From Bremia lactucae (Eukaryota > Oomycota > Peronosporomycetes > Peronosporales > Peronosporaceae), in NCBI RefSeq assembly GCF_004359215.1, contig NC_090626.1:997570-1037516 (forward strand): DNA of 39,947 nt, in the 5' to 3' direction. Of the stretch, positions 1-10,611 are shown one piece after another. How positions within the stretch are numbered: position 1 is the first letter of the stretch; each line of letters opens with the position of its first letter. A model generated the notes under the pieces. That model worked only from the letters and a program-made list of their open reading frames with translations, did not search any database and was not told the DNA's origin. A program made the translations under genes and the position numbers.

Positions 1-169
1 AAAACTACTTCCTTCTTGGTAAGTGCGCACGAGGAGCCGGATTACCGCTCGCGTGACGACACTTTACTAGAGTACTTAGCGCGTTAGGCGAGGTCGCCAA
101 AGCGCCCACCACAACTACCTCACTGCACGCAAGAGAATACGGTCTAACCCCTTCTTCGCTGTGCTAGGG
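1..169 (-). repeat. inverted LTR fragment at the window edge
   Basis: This stretch is an imperfect reverse complement of roughly 195-384, which lies inside the neighbouring LTR. It runs straight into the LTR start TGTAGGCGGG at 170. It is best read as part of another LTR of the same family lying in opposite orientation, cut by the window edge. Confidence 0.75.
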
Positions 170-729
170 TGTAGGCGGGAACATCCTTATGCGGCCACGC
201 TCTACTTAGACACATGTCCTAGCACGGCGAGGAAGCAGTTCAACCAGCTTCTCTTGCGTGCAGTGAGGTAGTTGTGGTGGGTGCGTTAGCGTCCTCACCC
301 ATTGCACTAAGTACTTTGTTTAAGTGTCGTCACGGAAGTGGTAATCCGGCTCCTCGTGCGCCCTTACCAAGTAGGAAGTAGTTTTCAGACTGATTTATAT
401 TCAATCGCATTAAACATAATTACCTATTTTCACCAATCAAAATGTTATCTCTATAGATAACACTAATATGTATTGCGAGCGTATCTTTCTAGATACCTCG
501 CGTAACGGATGACGCTAGGCATCATTTCTCCTAATGTGAATGCACCTATGTGCATCACATACACAAGGGTTGGTCACATATGGAAACCAAATCCGAGTAA
601 CCACACCCGAGTGCTGGGTCTAATTACTTTATCAAAGTAACTGACCACCCACTTAAGTACGCCAACTGTACTTACGGGGACTGTGTAACAATAGGGCAAT
701 TTTTGCCCGTTACACCATTCCCACCTATA
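170..729 (-). repeat. LTR (3' LTR of the minus-strand element)
   Basis: It begins TGTAGGCGGG at 170 and ends with the degenerate inverted counterpart CCCACCTATA at 720-729. It aligns with 7228-7841, for example around ACACAAGGGTTGGTCACAT. The TG...TA ends are inverted repeats, as expected of an LTR. No clear polypurine tract was seen next to 729. Confidence 0.75.
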
Positions 730-847
730 AGAACGAATATACTTTTTAGAATTCGTCAAAGGGGAAGTAGGAACTACGAGCTGCTTAATGCGCGGCTAGT
801 TTTCTCATTCGTTCTAGCGACCAGTGTTTTTATACACGGCGCCAAAG

Positions 848-2035
848 ATGCCACCTAAAAGGGGCCACGTTGGTGGGTCGTCTGCAAAGACGCCTTGTTG
901 ATCCGTCGCTCATTGTCGACTGCAGTGAGTCAACACCGTTACCGTCACCTCATAGTAGTGATGCGGACAACGAGCTCATGAGGAAGGATGATGGCGCATT
1001 ATTGCCCTTCCAAACTTCTCTCATGACTCACAACATTGAGACAGCAACATTTACGAATGCTGTCTCGTCGTCTGCGCTGGATAGCGCAGCGACCATTGAC
1101 GAGAACGCTGCCCATAAAGGCGCAGCTTCTTTTCCATTGGGTAAAAAAAAAAACTTATGCTTAGACCATAATCCATCATGGTTCTGAGATAGAGGATTCG
1201 GAGCCTAAAGCTCCACCGACGACACGTGAACGTGGTCAGTCGGTGTCACGAGCCAATCGTTTTGAACGTGGCTATGTGACGGGTGGCATATCCCTGATGA
1301 CCCCTCCATCTAAATGGCCTCGTTTAAACGGGCCAAGAGCGTCGCTCCTAGAGCGCGCTCTTGTAGACGCACATAATTATAATGGCGTCTTTAAATCATG
1401 GAGGGCTCAGGGAAAATCGCTTGGGAATATTTTTCCGATCCCGGTCGTGTTGCGTTCGAATGAAACGCCTGACCGATATGAGGCGGAATTCACGCGCTGC
1501 ATTCATCCGCATTCCGATGCGAACCGATCGATACCCTACGTATTAATGTGTTCGGCTTGGTTGCTGACTCTGAAAAGGAGCACCAGCTGAGGCCTCTTCG
1601 CTTGGCTCAAATGGACTAGCAGAAACAGCGTTGTGAGAAGCAACAGGGGTACAGTACCACCCATAATTTCTTTCACACGCAAGCGGGCAAAATTAATTCG
1701 CTGCGACCACTGTTTCATCGCCCAAGAGTCGAAACTCTTCGAGAACTTTCTATTGGATGAGGATCTGATACCTTTGCCTCACGGAGCGGTGGGCAAGCAA
1801 CCTTTCAACAAGGAAGCGTTGATTCCCACCCGAACCCAGTAGTGCAGGCGGCACCCGATAGGAGCGGCGATCTTACCCACCTACTCGCGGTTGCCTTAAC
1901 TTCTTCCGTTCAATCGCAAGCGTTAAGCGCTGCTGAACGACGTATCGTGGATCTCGAGGGTCAATTCTTGCGACTGACCTCGGGTATTTATGATGTCCGA
2001 GCGAAGGCTCGTCAGGGTTATGAATGCCTGAAGAC
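848..2035 (+). pseudogene. gag-like frame antisense to the gypsy element
   Basis: A plus-strand reading starts at ATGCCACCTAAAAGG (848) and continues with frame changes to about 2035. The clearest block (about 1190-1590) is a charged, Pro-containing segment that ends with the motif RSIPY and looks like an oomycete retroelement capsid. Later blocks (about 1640-2030) include an Ala/Leu-rich helix-like stretch. Stops and shifts occur near 892, 1185 and 1590, so it is not a working gene. A related start lies at about 15808 in repeat A. It could be a nested second element or an antisense ORF of the host element. The assignment rests on general resemblance only. Confidence 0.45.
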
Positions 2036-3862
2036 TCGCTTGGACCTCTTTGAAAGGATAATCCGCGGTACTCGTGTGATGTCCCTCGCTCTCCGAGTCC
2101 TGTTCGTGGTGGGAGGAGTCGATCGGCTGAAAGGTTTTCGCCTTCTCCGTCCGCCTAACCCGAACGAAGCTCGACTCACAGTCTGCGTCACAATCGGTCT
2201 CCTTAGACAGATGAGGGTATGTGACCTCATTTGGGTCTACATACCGTTTCAGGCGACCCACGTAAAATACGGAGTGTGTCTTAATATTCGTAGGAAGGGT
2301 GAGCCTATAATTAAGGTCTCCAACTTCTTCTACCACCCTAAACGGCCCAATGAAACGCGGCAACAACTTCGTAGTACCTCCAGGTAGTACAGATATTACA
2401 TTAATAGGTAGGGTAGCAGTACGTACTTTTCACCCACTCTAACGTGTTCATTATTTTTGCGACCATTTCGGTCCGCATATTATTTTTGCTTTTCCTGTGC
2501 GCTTGCCATCGCGTCACGGACTTTTCGTGTTATGGCTAATCGCTCGTTTACAAAGCGTCAAGCCTCGCTCACGCTTTAAGCATCAAACTCGCCTATGATA
2601 CCGCCGAGAGGTCGGTCATAAGGCGTAGTTTTATTGACCACTGCTAAACTGGCAGGGTCACTAAGGAAAGTTTCAGTCGTTGAGATAATACCCTTATGGG
2701 TCATCGTCATATTGACGAAGCTATGTCCCTCTTTCGCACCGAGCATAGTGAGGGACCCTCCCCCACTAAGACTCGGGCTGCGCACAAACGAGACTGGCGT
2801 CCGAGGATGGCGCAGTCCGTTGATATAAAACGGTGTCTCACCCGTACTGGCATGGACACTGGTATTTGTAGCGAACTTCACAGAGGGCAATTACTTGCTT
2901 CATTCTTTGAGAGTTGCTATAATGCGTAAGACATCCGCCACAATCTGATAGGCACGTTCTGTTTGGCCATCGGTCTGGTGATAATCTGCGGTCGACATGT
3001 GGAGCTTGCTTCATAGCAGCTCGAATATATGTCGCCAAGACCCAGACGTAAAACGTGGATCCAGGTCCGATACTATGGACTCGAACATCCCGTTTAGTCG
3101 GTAAATATGATTCAGGAGCAAAAGCGCTGCCTCCTTGCCTGTGTTCGATGTCTTACATTTGCTCAGTCTGTCTACAAAGACGACTAGCCCCGTCCGCTCC
3201 TTATGATCAGACGGCATGCCAAACATGAAGTCCAGACTTACTGACTTCCAACAATCCGTCAAAATCGGTGGTGGCTTTAGTGGCACACTGCTGGACCGTG
3301 CAGGCTTAATGCGCTGACACTGCTCGCAAGAGCGAATATAGTTGGCCACCCATCTATATCGGTGTGGCCACCAAGATTCCTCTGACACTCATAAAAATGT
3401 CTTTTCACGGCCCATATGTCCACTCGATGGGGCATCATGGAGATCGTGAAGAATCATCAGCTTGAGATCTGTGTCATGAGGCACATAGATTCTCAAGGGA
3501 TCACAAGGTGACAGCTGATGCCATAACAGACCATTGCTGTAGCCAAAGCGAATTAGCTTAGCTTTCAGGTGCGACGGTAGGTAAACCTTTCGTCCGCCGA
3601 AGTGATCCAACACCAGGCTACAATGGTCGTCCTGACTGTAGCTCTCTTTTACCTCAGAGGCCAATGAGCTCGTCACGTGGTATGCCTTCATGGCTGCCAA
3701 CGTTGACGGCTGAAATTGTGCTTTCGCACTAGACACACTTTCCTGGTGCCTAACCTCGAAGTCTAGTCTGCGCGATAAAGCGTCAGCGAAGACATTCGAC
3801 ATACCCGGCTTGTATCCAACTTCGACTTTGAACTCAGAGAAGAATGTGAGCCATCTTGGCAT
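1990..3862 (-). pseudogene. gypsy integrase and C-terminal domain (broken)
   Basis: Minus-strand pieces read in integrase order. They are a zinc-binding region with CEQCQ (3011-3388), the core with LDFMFG and SDLDPRF carrying the first two acidic residues, a distal core with the motif GETPFYINGLRHP (2576-2890), and a chromodomain-like tail with FIGPFRVVEEVG and VFYVGRLKRY (1990-2366). At least three frame changes separate the pieces. Family knowledge: the tail of oomycete and fungal gypsy integrases contacts chromatin. Confidence 0.8.
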
Positions 3863-3879
3863 TGTAGGCGAGAGGTGCG

Positions 3880-4300
3880 GCGAGTTTTTTGCGGTCCGTA
3901 GTGATACCTGATCCGTTTAAACCACAAATGGTTCGGTGCCCAATAGGTGCACACGGGAAACTTGACAGGAGCATACTTTATTGAAAGTAGCTCTTTGTCA
4001 TGCACGGGGTAATCCAGTTCCGCGGCGTTTTAAAGCCGGGACTGATATGAGATGACACGGTCTACGCCGTCGTCATCCTTCTGCATGAGCGCACTGCCGA
4101 TTGCAAAATTACTCGCATCGCAGACGACGCTAAAGGGCTTATCCGTCCCGCAACACAAACATGGACAACACACCGCGTCTGGCGATGCCAAGACCGGTGG
4201 TGTCTCCACAAGAGACTGCTTCACTGATGTAAACGCATCTTCTTGTTCTTTTAATAAACCCATTCTGTGTCCTTTTTAAGGAGATCAGATAATGGTTTAG
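3880..4300 (-). pseudogene. gypsy RNase H region (broken)
   Basis: Minus frame 4030-4263 contains FSVVCDASNFAIGSALMQ, the RNase H region of Ty3/gypsy pol with its acidic residue. The downstream part (about 3880-3960), in another frame, corresponds to the segment that reads LLGAEPF and DHTSLRT in related copies. A frameshift separates them. Confidence 0.75.
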
Positions 4301-4379
4301 TTTGCCCGGCATAATTCTTGCTATATTTATGCAAGTAATTAGCAAGCCCTGGCGCAAAATCTTTACATGCTGTGGGATT

Positions 4380-5170
4380 GGCGATTCCTATACCGATTTA
4401 ACCTTGTCTGGTCTGCTCGTACACCATGTATACCTGCGATGCAACCCAGCACAGGTATCTCAGGGACCCCTATGACGCACTCTGCAAGTTGACGTACAAT
4501 TTGGCGTCCTATAAAGTCTGCAACGCAGCATCTAAATGACACTTGTGCGACTCTATTGCGTTCAGCCCGTCCTCGAACCTACTATGCACGAATACATCGT
4601 CAAAGTAATGGGGCGCGTAGGCACGGTGCTGACGCATCACGCGATCTTCCACTCGGTTGAATGTCGCTGATGCGTTTTTCAACCCTTGAGGCATCACAAG
4701 CCACTCCCAAAGCATACCGCTTGAGGTGCTTACTGCCGTTTTGGCTACATTGAACTCTCTAATGAGTACCGAATAGTAGCCATCTTTCAAATCCAACGCG
4801 GAAATAATAGTTAACTTTCCCATGGAGCTCAACAGAACATATTTCCGAGGGATTGGCGTTTGCGCCGGCATGGTCGCCGTGTTCAGCTTATTGTAAGCAT
4901 GAACCACGCACCATCCACCTGTGGCTTTACGCACACAAAATGTTGGGCATTTCAGCCTTGAGCAGCGAACTGTTTCTTTTTGTCCGTTTCTAGGAGGCTC
5001 TCGTCCATTGTGGCTGACGAGCAACAGTCCACCAAGATCTCTTTTGGAACTGGTGCGACTATTCGTGGATCATTCCTTCCTTTTATTCGGCAAGGAACAG
5101 ATTCCACGACATTATCGGGAGTTTTAGTAACTCCTTGGCAGATTTCAAGACATGCTGAAGCACTCAACTG
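4380..5170 (-). pseudogene. gypsy reverse transcriptase (broken)
   Basis: Minus frame 4509-5024 carries fingers and palm motifs in order: CVRKATGGW, ALDLKDGYYSVLIRE, LVMPQGLKNASATFNR and YFDDVFVHS, which is the Y-x-D-D catalytic box. The N-terminal part lies in a different frame at 4952-5167. The catalytic box survives but the frame does not. Confidence 0.85.
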
Positions 5171-5554
5171 AAGATGCCTCCGGAATTTTGTCTTTGACAG
5201 CTTCGAACACTCCGTTCGAAGACCCGTCCTTACTAGCTGGGACCGATTTAAAGGTCACCAGTTTCGACGTGGCTTTGGTCGTCCATTTAATCATGTAATC
5301 GCTCTTCAGTTTACCACGACGTTTGACTGGGAAGCGGGTGCCCTTGCTCTCTCAATTAAGCACCCTTTCCAAACGCACCAGGTTGTAGGCTCTGTGCCGG
5401 TTTTTGCGACGCTTGACTCCCTGTCAGCTGGCTATCTACTGCCACAGACTCTCGGCCCTGTTCGGGACTATGAGACGCATGACTACTAATCATCGTCATC
5501 TTACACCCCCAGTCTCTACGAGCAGGGTAGATTTTGGTGACGTTTGACGTCTCG

Positions 5555-5953
5555 TCAACGCACCTTACAACTGTGTTCGACGACATATGTTGCGAACGCC
5601 TTCCGCAAGAGTACATCCTTTCGGGTGTCCAATGTAGAGTTAGCAACTGTGCGTTCATGCCAGTCTATCCATGATTGGTGTCTTGCCAACCATATCATGC
5701 CTAAGATGAGGTCATTCGGACTCTCCATACCTTTCACTGTGAACATCTCTTAACAGGGAAAGTCACTAAAACTGAAGGCGAGTTCGGCTTGAACTCCCTC
5801 AGACTTTACAAGCGCGCCGTTCTCTGAACGAGCGGTCGCCTCTTCTCGTTTGCCATCCTGGCAGAGCGACTCATACATCGCCGGACTCTTTCTAAGGGCC
5901 GGGAGTTTCGTAAACTTCTGTGATGCACCGGAATTCACTAGGAGGGTCATCAC
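5555..5953 (-). pseudogene. gypsy aspartic protease, catalytic Asp changed to Asn
   Basis: The active-site motif reads LLVNSGAS where the family has D-S-G-A-S; the Asn codon is at 5933-5935. The end of the domain reads DLILGMIWLARHQSW in a second frame (5555-5746). Both the substitution and the frame break argue for loss of function. About 385 bp between here and RT (5171-5554) is degenerate linker with no recognisable motif. Confidence 0.75.
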
Positions 5954-6135
5954 CTGGTCATAGCCTCTTACTTGAGCGCTATAGACCAGCAGGGTTTAAA
6001 TCCGAAATTTCGAGACCTTTGGAACTATGTTACCCATTTGTTCCTCAGCTCTGAACTTAGGGGTAGCTTTAGAGTCCGCGTCAGTAGGGCACCCCGCCCC
6101 TACTGCGCTCCTGCATTTCCCGACCCCTCAGTGGT

Positions 6136-7170
6136 CTATGCAGAACTCATGCGTCTCGCACGGTGGTTCTTGCCATCGCACTTTGGGTAGGCTGTCCTCT
6201 TGCTGGGCATCTTTGTTCCAGCAGGGACCCTGTCACAGCAGCGAGCCATCATATGACCGCGCTTGCCGCATGTGTAACAGACAACGTCTGCATTGCCCAA
6301 CTCCATGGGAGTGGCATCTGACCTCTCGGCCGACGGCTTATACCAAGCTGTCACCGAGGCACTGTTGTAGAATTGCTTCTCAACGAAGGCAATTTGTATT
6401 GCCTCTTCCATCGTTTACGGCACCTTTCTGAAAAGGCCTTGTCGCGATGGGCCATGCCGTAGTCCGTTCATAAACGTGGGCACCTTAATTTGATCCGTAT
6501 CGAATCAGCATTGATGGACACCGACAGCGAGCGCATCTCCTGCACATACTCTTGCAGAGATCGCTTCGCCTATCACGCTCCTAAGAAGCGCGCTTGAAGC
6601 AACACTTCGTTGTTCGGCGGCTGGTACATGGCGAGAATCTTTTCCTTAAAGATCGCCCATGTAGGGAACACCTTTCTGTCCGCCATAAGCGCCGAGAAAG
6701 CCCACTCTGAGGCCTTAACGCGCAGATGCGACATAGCGTACGATACCATCCGGCTGTCGTCCTCGATGAGCTGCGCGGCACCGTATTGCTCCACGGCTAA
6801 AAGCCAGTTGACAATCGTGTGCGCTGCACTTCCATCGAACTTGGGCGGGTCCATCCGAATGGCCTCGGCTGATGCAGCCGGACAGAGAGCATCTCAACAG
6901 TCTTGTTAATAGCCTCGCTCCGAGCCTGCTCATGCCTCAGCTCATCCTGAGTCTGAGTGACGGACTCCGCCGCAGCATGGCCCTGTGCCTCGGACGCGGC
7001 CCTCCGCTGTCCGAGCACGAATGCCTCGAACTGCTCCAACTGAGCAACATGTTGCTTAGGAGGACTTCCCAGGAGCCTGGTCAGGGCTTGTTCGCCAAGT
7101 CCCTGCGCCATAAGCTCTGCCACTTCCCGATGATGTTCGACAAAATGAGCTAAATCACAATTGAGGCTCA
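6136..7170 (-). pseudogene. gypsy gag: capsid and CCHC zinc knuckle (broken)
   Basis: The N-terminal part (6797-7170) begins MSLNCDLAHF and is helical and Gln/Ala-rich. The capsid core (6573-6854) has the PPKFDG and WLLAVEQY pattern of oomycete gypsy gag. The nucleocapsid (6136-6411) has a perfect C-x2-C-x4-H-x4-C knuckle, CYTCGKRGHMMARC. Frames change between these blocks. The start of this gag recurs in repeat A and A'. Confidence 0.8.
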
Positions 7171-7207
7171 TCCTCACGTACACACGTAGAGATGCGGGTC
7201 GTGGGAA

Positions 7208-7225
7208 GGATTTCAAGTGCTACCA
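7208..7225 (-). other. probable primer binding site
   Basis: On the minus strand, two bases after the 5' LTR, the sequence reads TGGTAGCACTTGAAATCC. TGGTAGC would pair with the 3' end of a tRNA ending GCTACCA, for example an initiator Met tRNA. This is inference from position and the leading TGG. Confidence 0.5.
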
Positions 7226-7227
7226 AG

Positions 7228-7841
7228 CATAGGCGGGCACGTCGTAATGCGGCCACGCTCTACTTAGACACACACACCCTAGTACAACGAGGGAGCAATT
7301 TAACCAGCTTCTCTTGCGTGCAGTGAGGTAGTTGTGGTGGGCGCGTTAGCGTCCTCACCCACGCACTAAGTACTTTGGTTGAGTGTCGTCACGTAAGCGG
7401 TAATTCGGCTCCTCGTGCGCACTTACGAAGTAGGAAGTAGTTTTCAGACTGATTTATTTTTAATCGCATTTAAAGATAGACTTTGGCCGCCAGATTTATT
7501 ATATATAAATACCTATAGTTACCAATCAAACGTCATCTCTATAGATAACACTTAGTATGTACTGCGAACGTATCTTTCTAAATACCTCACGTAACGGATG
7601 ACGCTAGGCGTCATCCCTCCTAATGTGAATGCACCTATGTGCATCACATACACAAGGGTTGGTCACATGTGTGAACCATATTCGAGTGCTGGTCTAATTA
7701 CTTTAATTTAGCAATTGACCATCCCCTTAAAAACACCAAGTGTTCTTAGCGGAGACTGTGTAATATTAGGGCAACTAAAGCCCGTTACATAGAGGGTGTG
7801 TCTAAGTAGAGCGGGGCGGCATTAAGACGTGCCCGCCTACA
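7228..7841 (-). repeat. LTR (5' LTR of the minus-strand element)
   Basis: It aligns with 170-729. It starts CATAGGCGGG (a decayed TGTAGGCGGG) and ends CCCGCCTACA at 7832-7841. Its last 46 or so bases are an inverted copy of its first 46, so the LTR has unusually long inverted ends. Confidence 0.75.
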
Positions 7842-7949
7842 CCACAATTACCTCACGGCACACGGGAGTAGACGGTCAAACCGCTTCCTCGCTGTCCTAG
7901 AATGTGTGCTTAAGTAGAGCGTGGCCGCATTAAGACGTGCCCGCCTACA
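7842..7949 (-). repeat. second inverted copy of the LTR end
   Basis: This 108-bp stretch is again a reverse complement of the LTR start region (7228-7345) and ends CCCGCCTACA at 7940-7949. It may be a remnant of a second LTR inserted beside the first. It is followed at once by a short perfect hairpin, GCCAGAT-TTAT-ATCTGGC, at 7950-7967. Confidence 0.6.
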
Positions 7950-8411
7950 GCCAGATTTATATCTGGCGGCCACATATGTCACCTAAAATAAATGGAATTT
8001 TAGTAATCACCTTGTGCCCCATTCCAGATACGCCGCACTTAATTAGCCTTTGGCCTATAGCTTTGCGAAATTTAAGCTGAGTTTTCGTTCCTAACAAAGA
8101 TCTGGCACATCGGCTCTCATTGATGGTGTGCGAAACATTTCGTCTTCATAAACCACAATTTCAAATTCAAGTCGCTCCAAATTATCCCGATTCTTAAAGC
8201 ACTTAACAGTTGTGAATATCTTTAAATGCATATCTTAGTTCTATGCTTTCGAGCTCCCATAAAGTACGATAATCATGTTTGGCAGGTTTTGCGCTGCCTA
8301 GCGATCGTCTGACCGGGCATACCGGTCTGATACCGATCGAAATAGGGCCAGCGAGAAAGATACCGAAGCTTAGACAGCCGCAGTTCCTAACGCAGAGAGA
8401 CCACCGTCGTC
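7950..8411. other. intergenic region upstream of the acylated-protein gene
   Basis: It separates the retroelement from the gene island. Besides the hairpin at 7950-7967, I see no coding or repeat signal. It presumably holds the promoter of the gene at 8412, but I could not identify a convincing initiator box. Confidence 0.5.
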
Positions 8412-9292
8412 ATGGGCTGCTGCTTGTCCCAAGAGGACGATCGCTTTAAAAGCCGCCACGACGCACTTCTGCCCAAGAGCAGGAACGAGAACAATCGTGT
8501 GTACGTGACACGACGAACGAAATTGCGGATCCTCAGCTAATTCCTATGGGTTTCTTGTGTTGTTTAAGCGACAAATCCGTTGACGCGGACGTAACCAAAA
8601 AGCGTAACCTCAATGGCAGCTTTCAACCGTCGTCGGCAGTTGTTGCTGCCGCCGACGGCAACTCAAATGTGCCATCCAAGCCACAGCCATCCAGGAAGCG
8701 AGTCGAGAATGTCGATCTGCTTCGACTTCACGACAAGCCACCAACCACGGTCATCGCGACCCCACCGTCATCACCACGGCAAGACAAGGCGCCAGAGTCG
8801 TCAAAGGAAGAGCGAGCGGATTCGAGACGAGGAACGAAAGAGCCGTCATCACCAAAGGCGACAAAAAGGTCGTCTCGTAAGGCAGCACACTTGTCCTCGG
8901 TAGCTTCCGAAGCGTCAGCAAGGAAGCCACTGGACGCTTTAAAGGACCAGCTACAGGTCTCTGTCTTGCCTTCCATATCGATTAAGGCCGAGAGCGCTAA
9001 AAACGAGGGGGATCAGCACAATAAACGAGGACTTACTACTGGCGGCACCGATCTGCAAGGCCAGTTAAAGGAATCCAAGAAGATCACGCCCACGAAAAAG
9101 GCCAAAAGAAAACGAAAGGTACGCTCGTCTTTGCATGGTTTCCAATGCTCGTGTTTTCACAAGAGTGGTGCTGGCGTAGAAAGGAAGAAAGTAAGTGCCT
9201 CAACGCACAAGGGCGTTAGCCAAGCGACAATCGTAAGCGCTTCTTGCGCGTCTGCAGAATTAATCGATCATCTTCATATGCGCGTTTCTTAA
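8412..9292 (+). CDS. dual-acylated, basic low-complexity protein (unknown function)
   Basis: I do not recognise this family. The long frame 8546-9292 (248 aa) starts MGFLCCLS, an N-myristoylation plus palmitoylation-type start. It is then Ser/Lys/Arg-rich and probably disordered, with a strongly basic run near KKAKRKRKV. Just upstream a 42-codon frame at 8412 starts MGCCLSQED, the same kind of start. A possible intron (8501-8568, 68 nt: GTACGT donor, CTAAT branch site at 8537, weak AAG acceptor) would join the upstream start in frame to codon DKS of the long frame, giving 270 aa. A second optional intron, 9191-9257 (GTAAGT...TGCAG), would end the protein at 9263. The 3' end overlaps the convergent gene. 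Membrane attachment is inferred from the start motif only. Confidence 0.55.
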
Positions 9293-10325
9293 GTCCGCTC
9301 GTATCGTCTTGAGTTTTCGTCTCGGCCTGCTGTCGCTCGGCCACTTGCAACAAATCACTTGCGATCTCTCCAAGTTCCTTGTTGCTCCGCTGTAGCGCGT
9401 CCTTCTCTTGTCGTAACGTCGCGATCGCGTCCTGCTGTGCATGCACTTGGCTTCGTAACTGCGCGTCTGCTTTCTGAATTTGAAGCGCTTTACTCTCAAG
9501 CACAGCTTTCTCCGTCTGGAGCTGTGCTACTTGAGCGTGTAGCTCCTTCACGCTTCCTTGGTAGGCCGGCACCTGCTTAAGTTCCAACTCTAATCCTTGG
9601 ACTTGTTCCTGAGCCTTTTTCTCGGCGTGTTGCGCCCTTTTCAGCTCTTCTTGAAGCGTTGCGACTTCCTGAGCATGGTGCTCCATTAGCTCTCGCTGCA
9701 CGTGCTCGACGGATGCCGCACGGAGCTGATCTTTGGTGGCGTGGCGTTGCTGAAGATGCGCGATAGACTGAGCTAACACGGTCTCGGTCTTTTGGTACTT
9801 TGCAATCTGCTCGTCGAGGTTCGTTACTCGCTCTTGGGCCTTTGTTAAAGCCTGCTGCTGGGTCACAAAGGCATCTTGGAGCTTACACCGGATAGCTTTC
9901 TCCATGTCTATTGTCACGACAAGTTTTTCTAACTCTAAATCCTCGCGCGTTCCGAGCAAGGTCTTCTTGTGTTCCAGCAGCACGGCATCGAGCCGCTTCC
10001 GGAGCGCTGTGCACTGCGCGATAGCTTCATCTCGCTCGCGCTCGAAGTTTTCAACTTGTAATCGCTGCGCAATTAGCTCTTTTTCAGTAATTAGCAGCGC
10101 TGCGTCTGCCGCGACTTGTGCCTCGTGTTTAACTTGAGCGACTTTTGCATTCAGCTGAGCTGTCGAGTAGCGAAGGGCGTACTCGTTATCGCTCGCATTA
10201 TCATTTTTTGCAATTATTGTTGATGAATCAATTAATAGTGGCGGCTGGCTTAAAGGACTGTTCTCTTGCGGAGATGGCTTCGCCGGCACAAGTAGCGACT
10301 CTGGCGCGACGACGATGTCTTTCAT
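9216..10325 (-). CDS. long coiled-coil protein with basic C-terminus
   Basis: This is an uninterrupted 369-residue frame from ATG at 10325; the open frame extends 14 codons upstream without another ATG. Residues about 60-345 are an almost continuous coiled coil, very rich in Gln, Glu, Ala, Lys and Leu, with no transmembrane segment or signal peptide. The C-terminus has basic clusters, KKRAYEDD and RKKRLRL, that could act as a nuclear localisation signal. It looks like a structural or scaffold protein, but no specific family can be assigned by eye. It converges on the acylated-protein gene, and the two 3' ends overlap by 77 bp (48 bp if that gene ends at 9263). Confidence 0.7.
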   Translation of the reverse strand: MKDIVVAPESLLVPAKPSPQENSPLSQPPLLIDSSTIIAKNDNASDNEYALRYSTAQLNAKVAQVKHEAQVAADAALLITEKELIAQRLQVENFERERDEAIAQCTALRKRLDAVLLEHKKTLLGTREDLELEKLVVTIDMEKAIRCKLQDAFVTQQQALTKAQERVTNLDEQIAKYQKTETVLAQSIAHLQQRHATKDQLRAASVEHVQRELMEHHAQEVATLQEELKRAQHAEKKAQEQVQGLELELKQVPAYQGSVKELHAQVAQLQTEKAVLESKALQIQKADAQLRSQVHAQQDAIATLRQEKDALQRSNKELGEIASDLLQVAERQQAETKTQDDTSGLKKRAYEDDRLILQTRKKRLRLSLG

Positions 10326-10611
10326 CCGGAATGTCGATTTGATGTGCCCGTTAAGTAACGGACGCAACCTTTACGTCATAAATTTGTCGAGATTTGACGA
10401 TTCTAACGAAATGTCGGGCTTCGGAAGATGGAGAATAATAGAAATGACAAATTTTCTTTTCAATAGGATCCAAAGTCTTTTTTCATGTAACGTTGCTAGA
10501 TTCTTAAAGGCAACTCGTGCAACGCACCCTCGCCTGTTTCTACGCGCAGAACCGTATCGTACCCCAAGTCAAGTGTCATAACCTTGCAGCGGTTCCCAAT
10601 TGGAGGCAACG

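Larger units (their letters stand above)
170..7949 (-). mobile_element. degenerate Ty3/gypsy LTR retrotransposon, minus strand
   Basis: On the minus strand the order is LTR, gag with a CCHC knuckle, aspartic protease, reverse transcriptase, RNase H, integrase, chromodomain-like tail, LTR. That is the Ty3/gypsy order, with integrase last. Every domain is split by frameshifts or stops, so the element cannot encode an intact polyprotein. The two LTRs align over most of their length but differ by many substitutions and an insertion near 7484, so the insertion is not recent. No matching target-site duplication was seen at 165-169 versus 7842 or 7950. An opposite-strand gag-like frame lies between pol and the 3' LTR. 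Confidence 0.85.

Noticed and set aside
8412..8540. LAMTOR1 (p18) identity for the MGCC start
   Set aside because: Only the acylation start is similar; the body lacks the helical LAMTOR1 domain.
10600..10611. Start of the kinase gene at 10600 and of the coiled-coil gene at 10367
   Set aside because: Both would use TTG. The next ATGs (10612 and 10325) are used instead.
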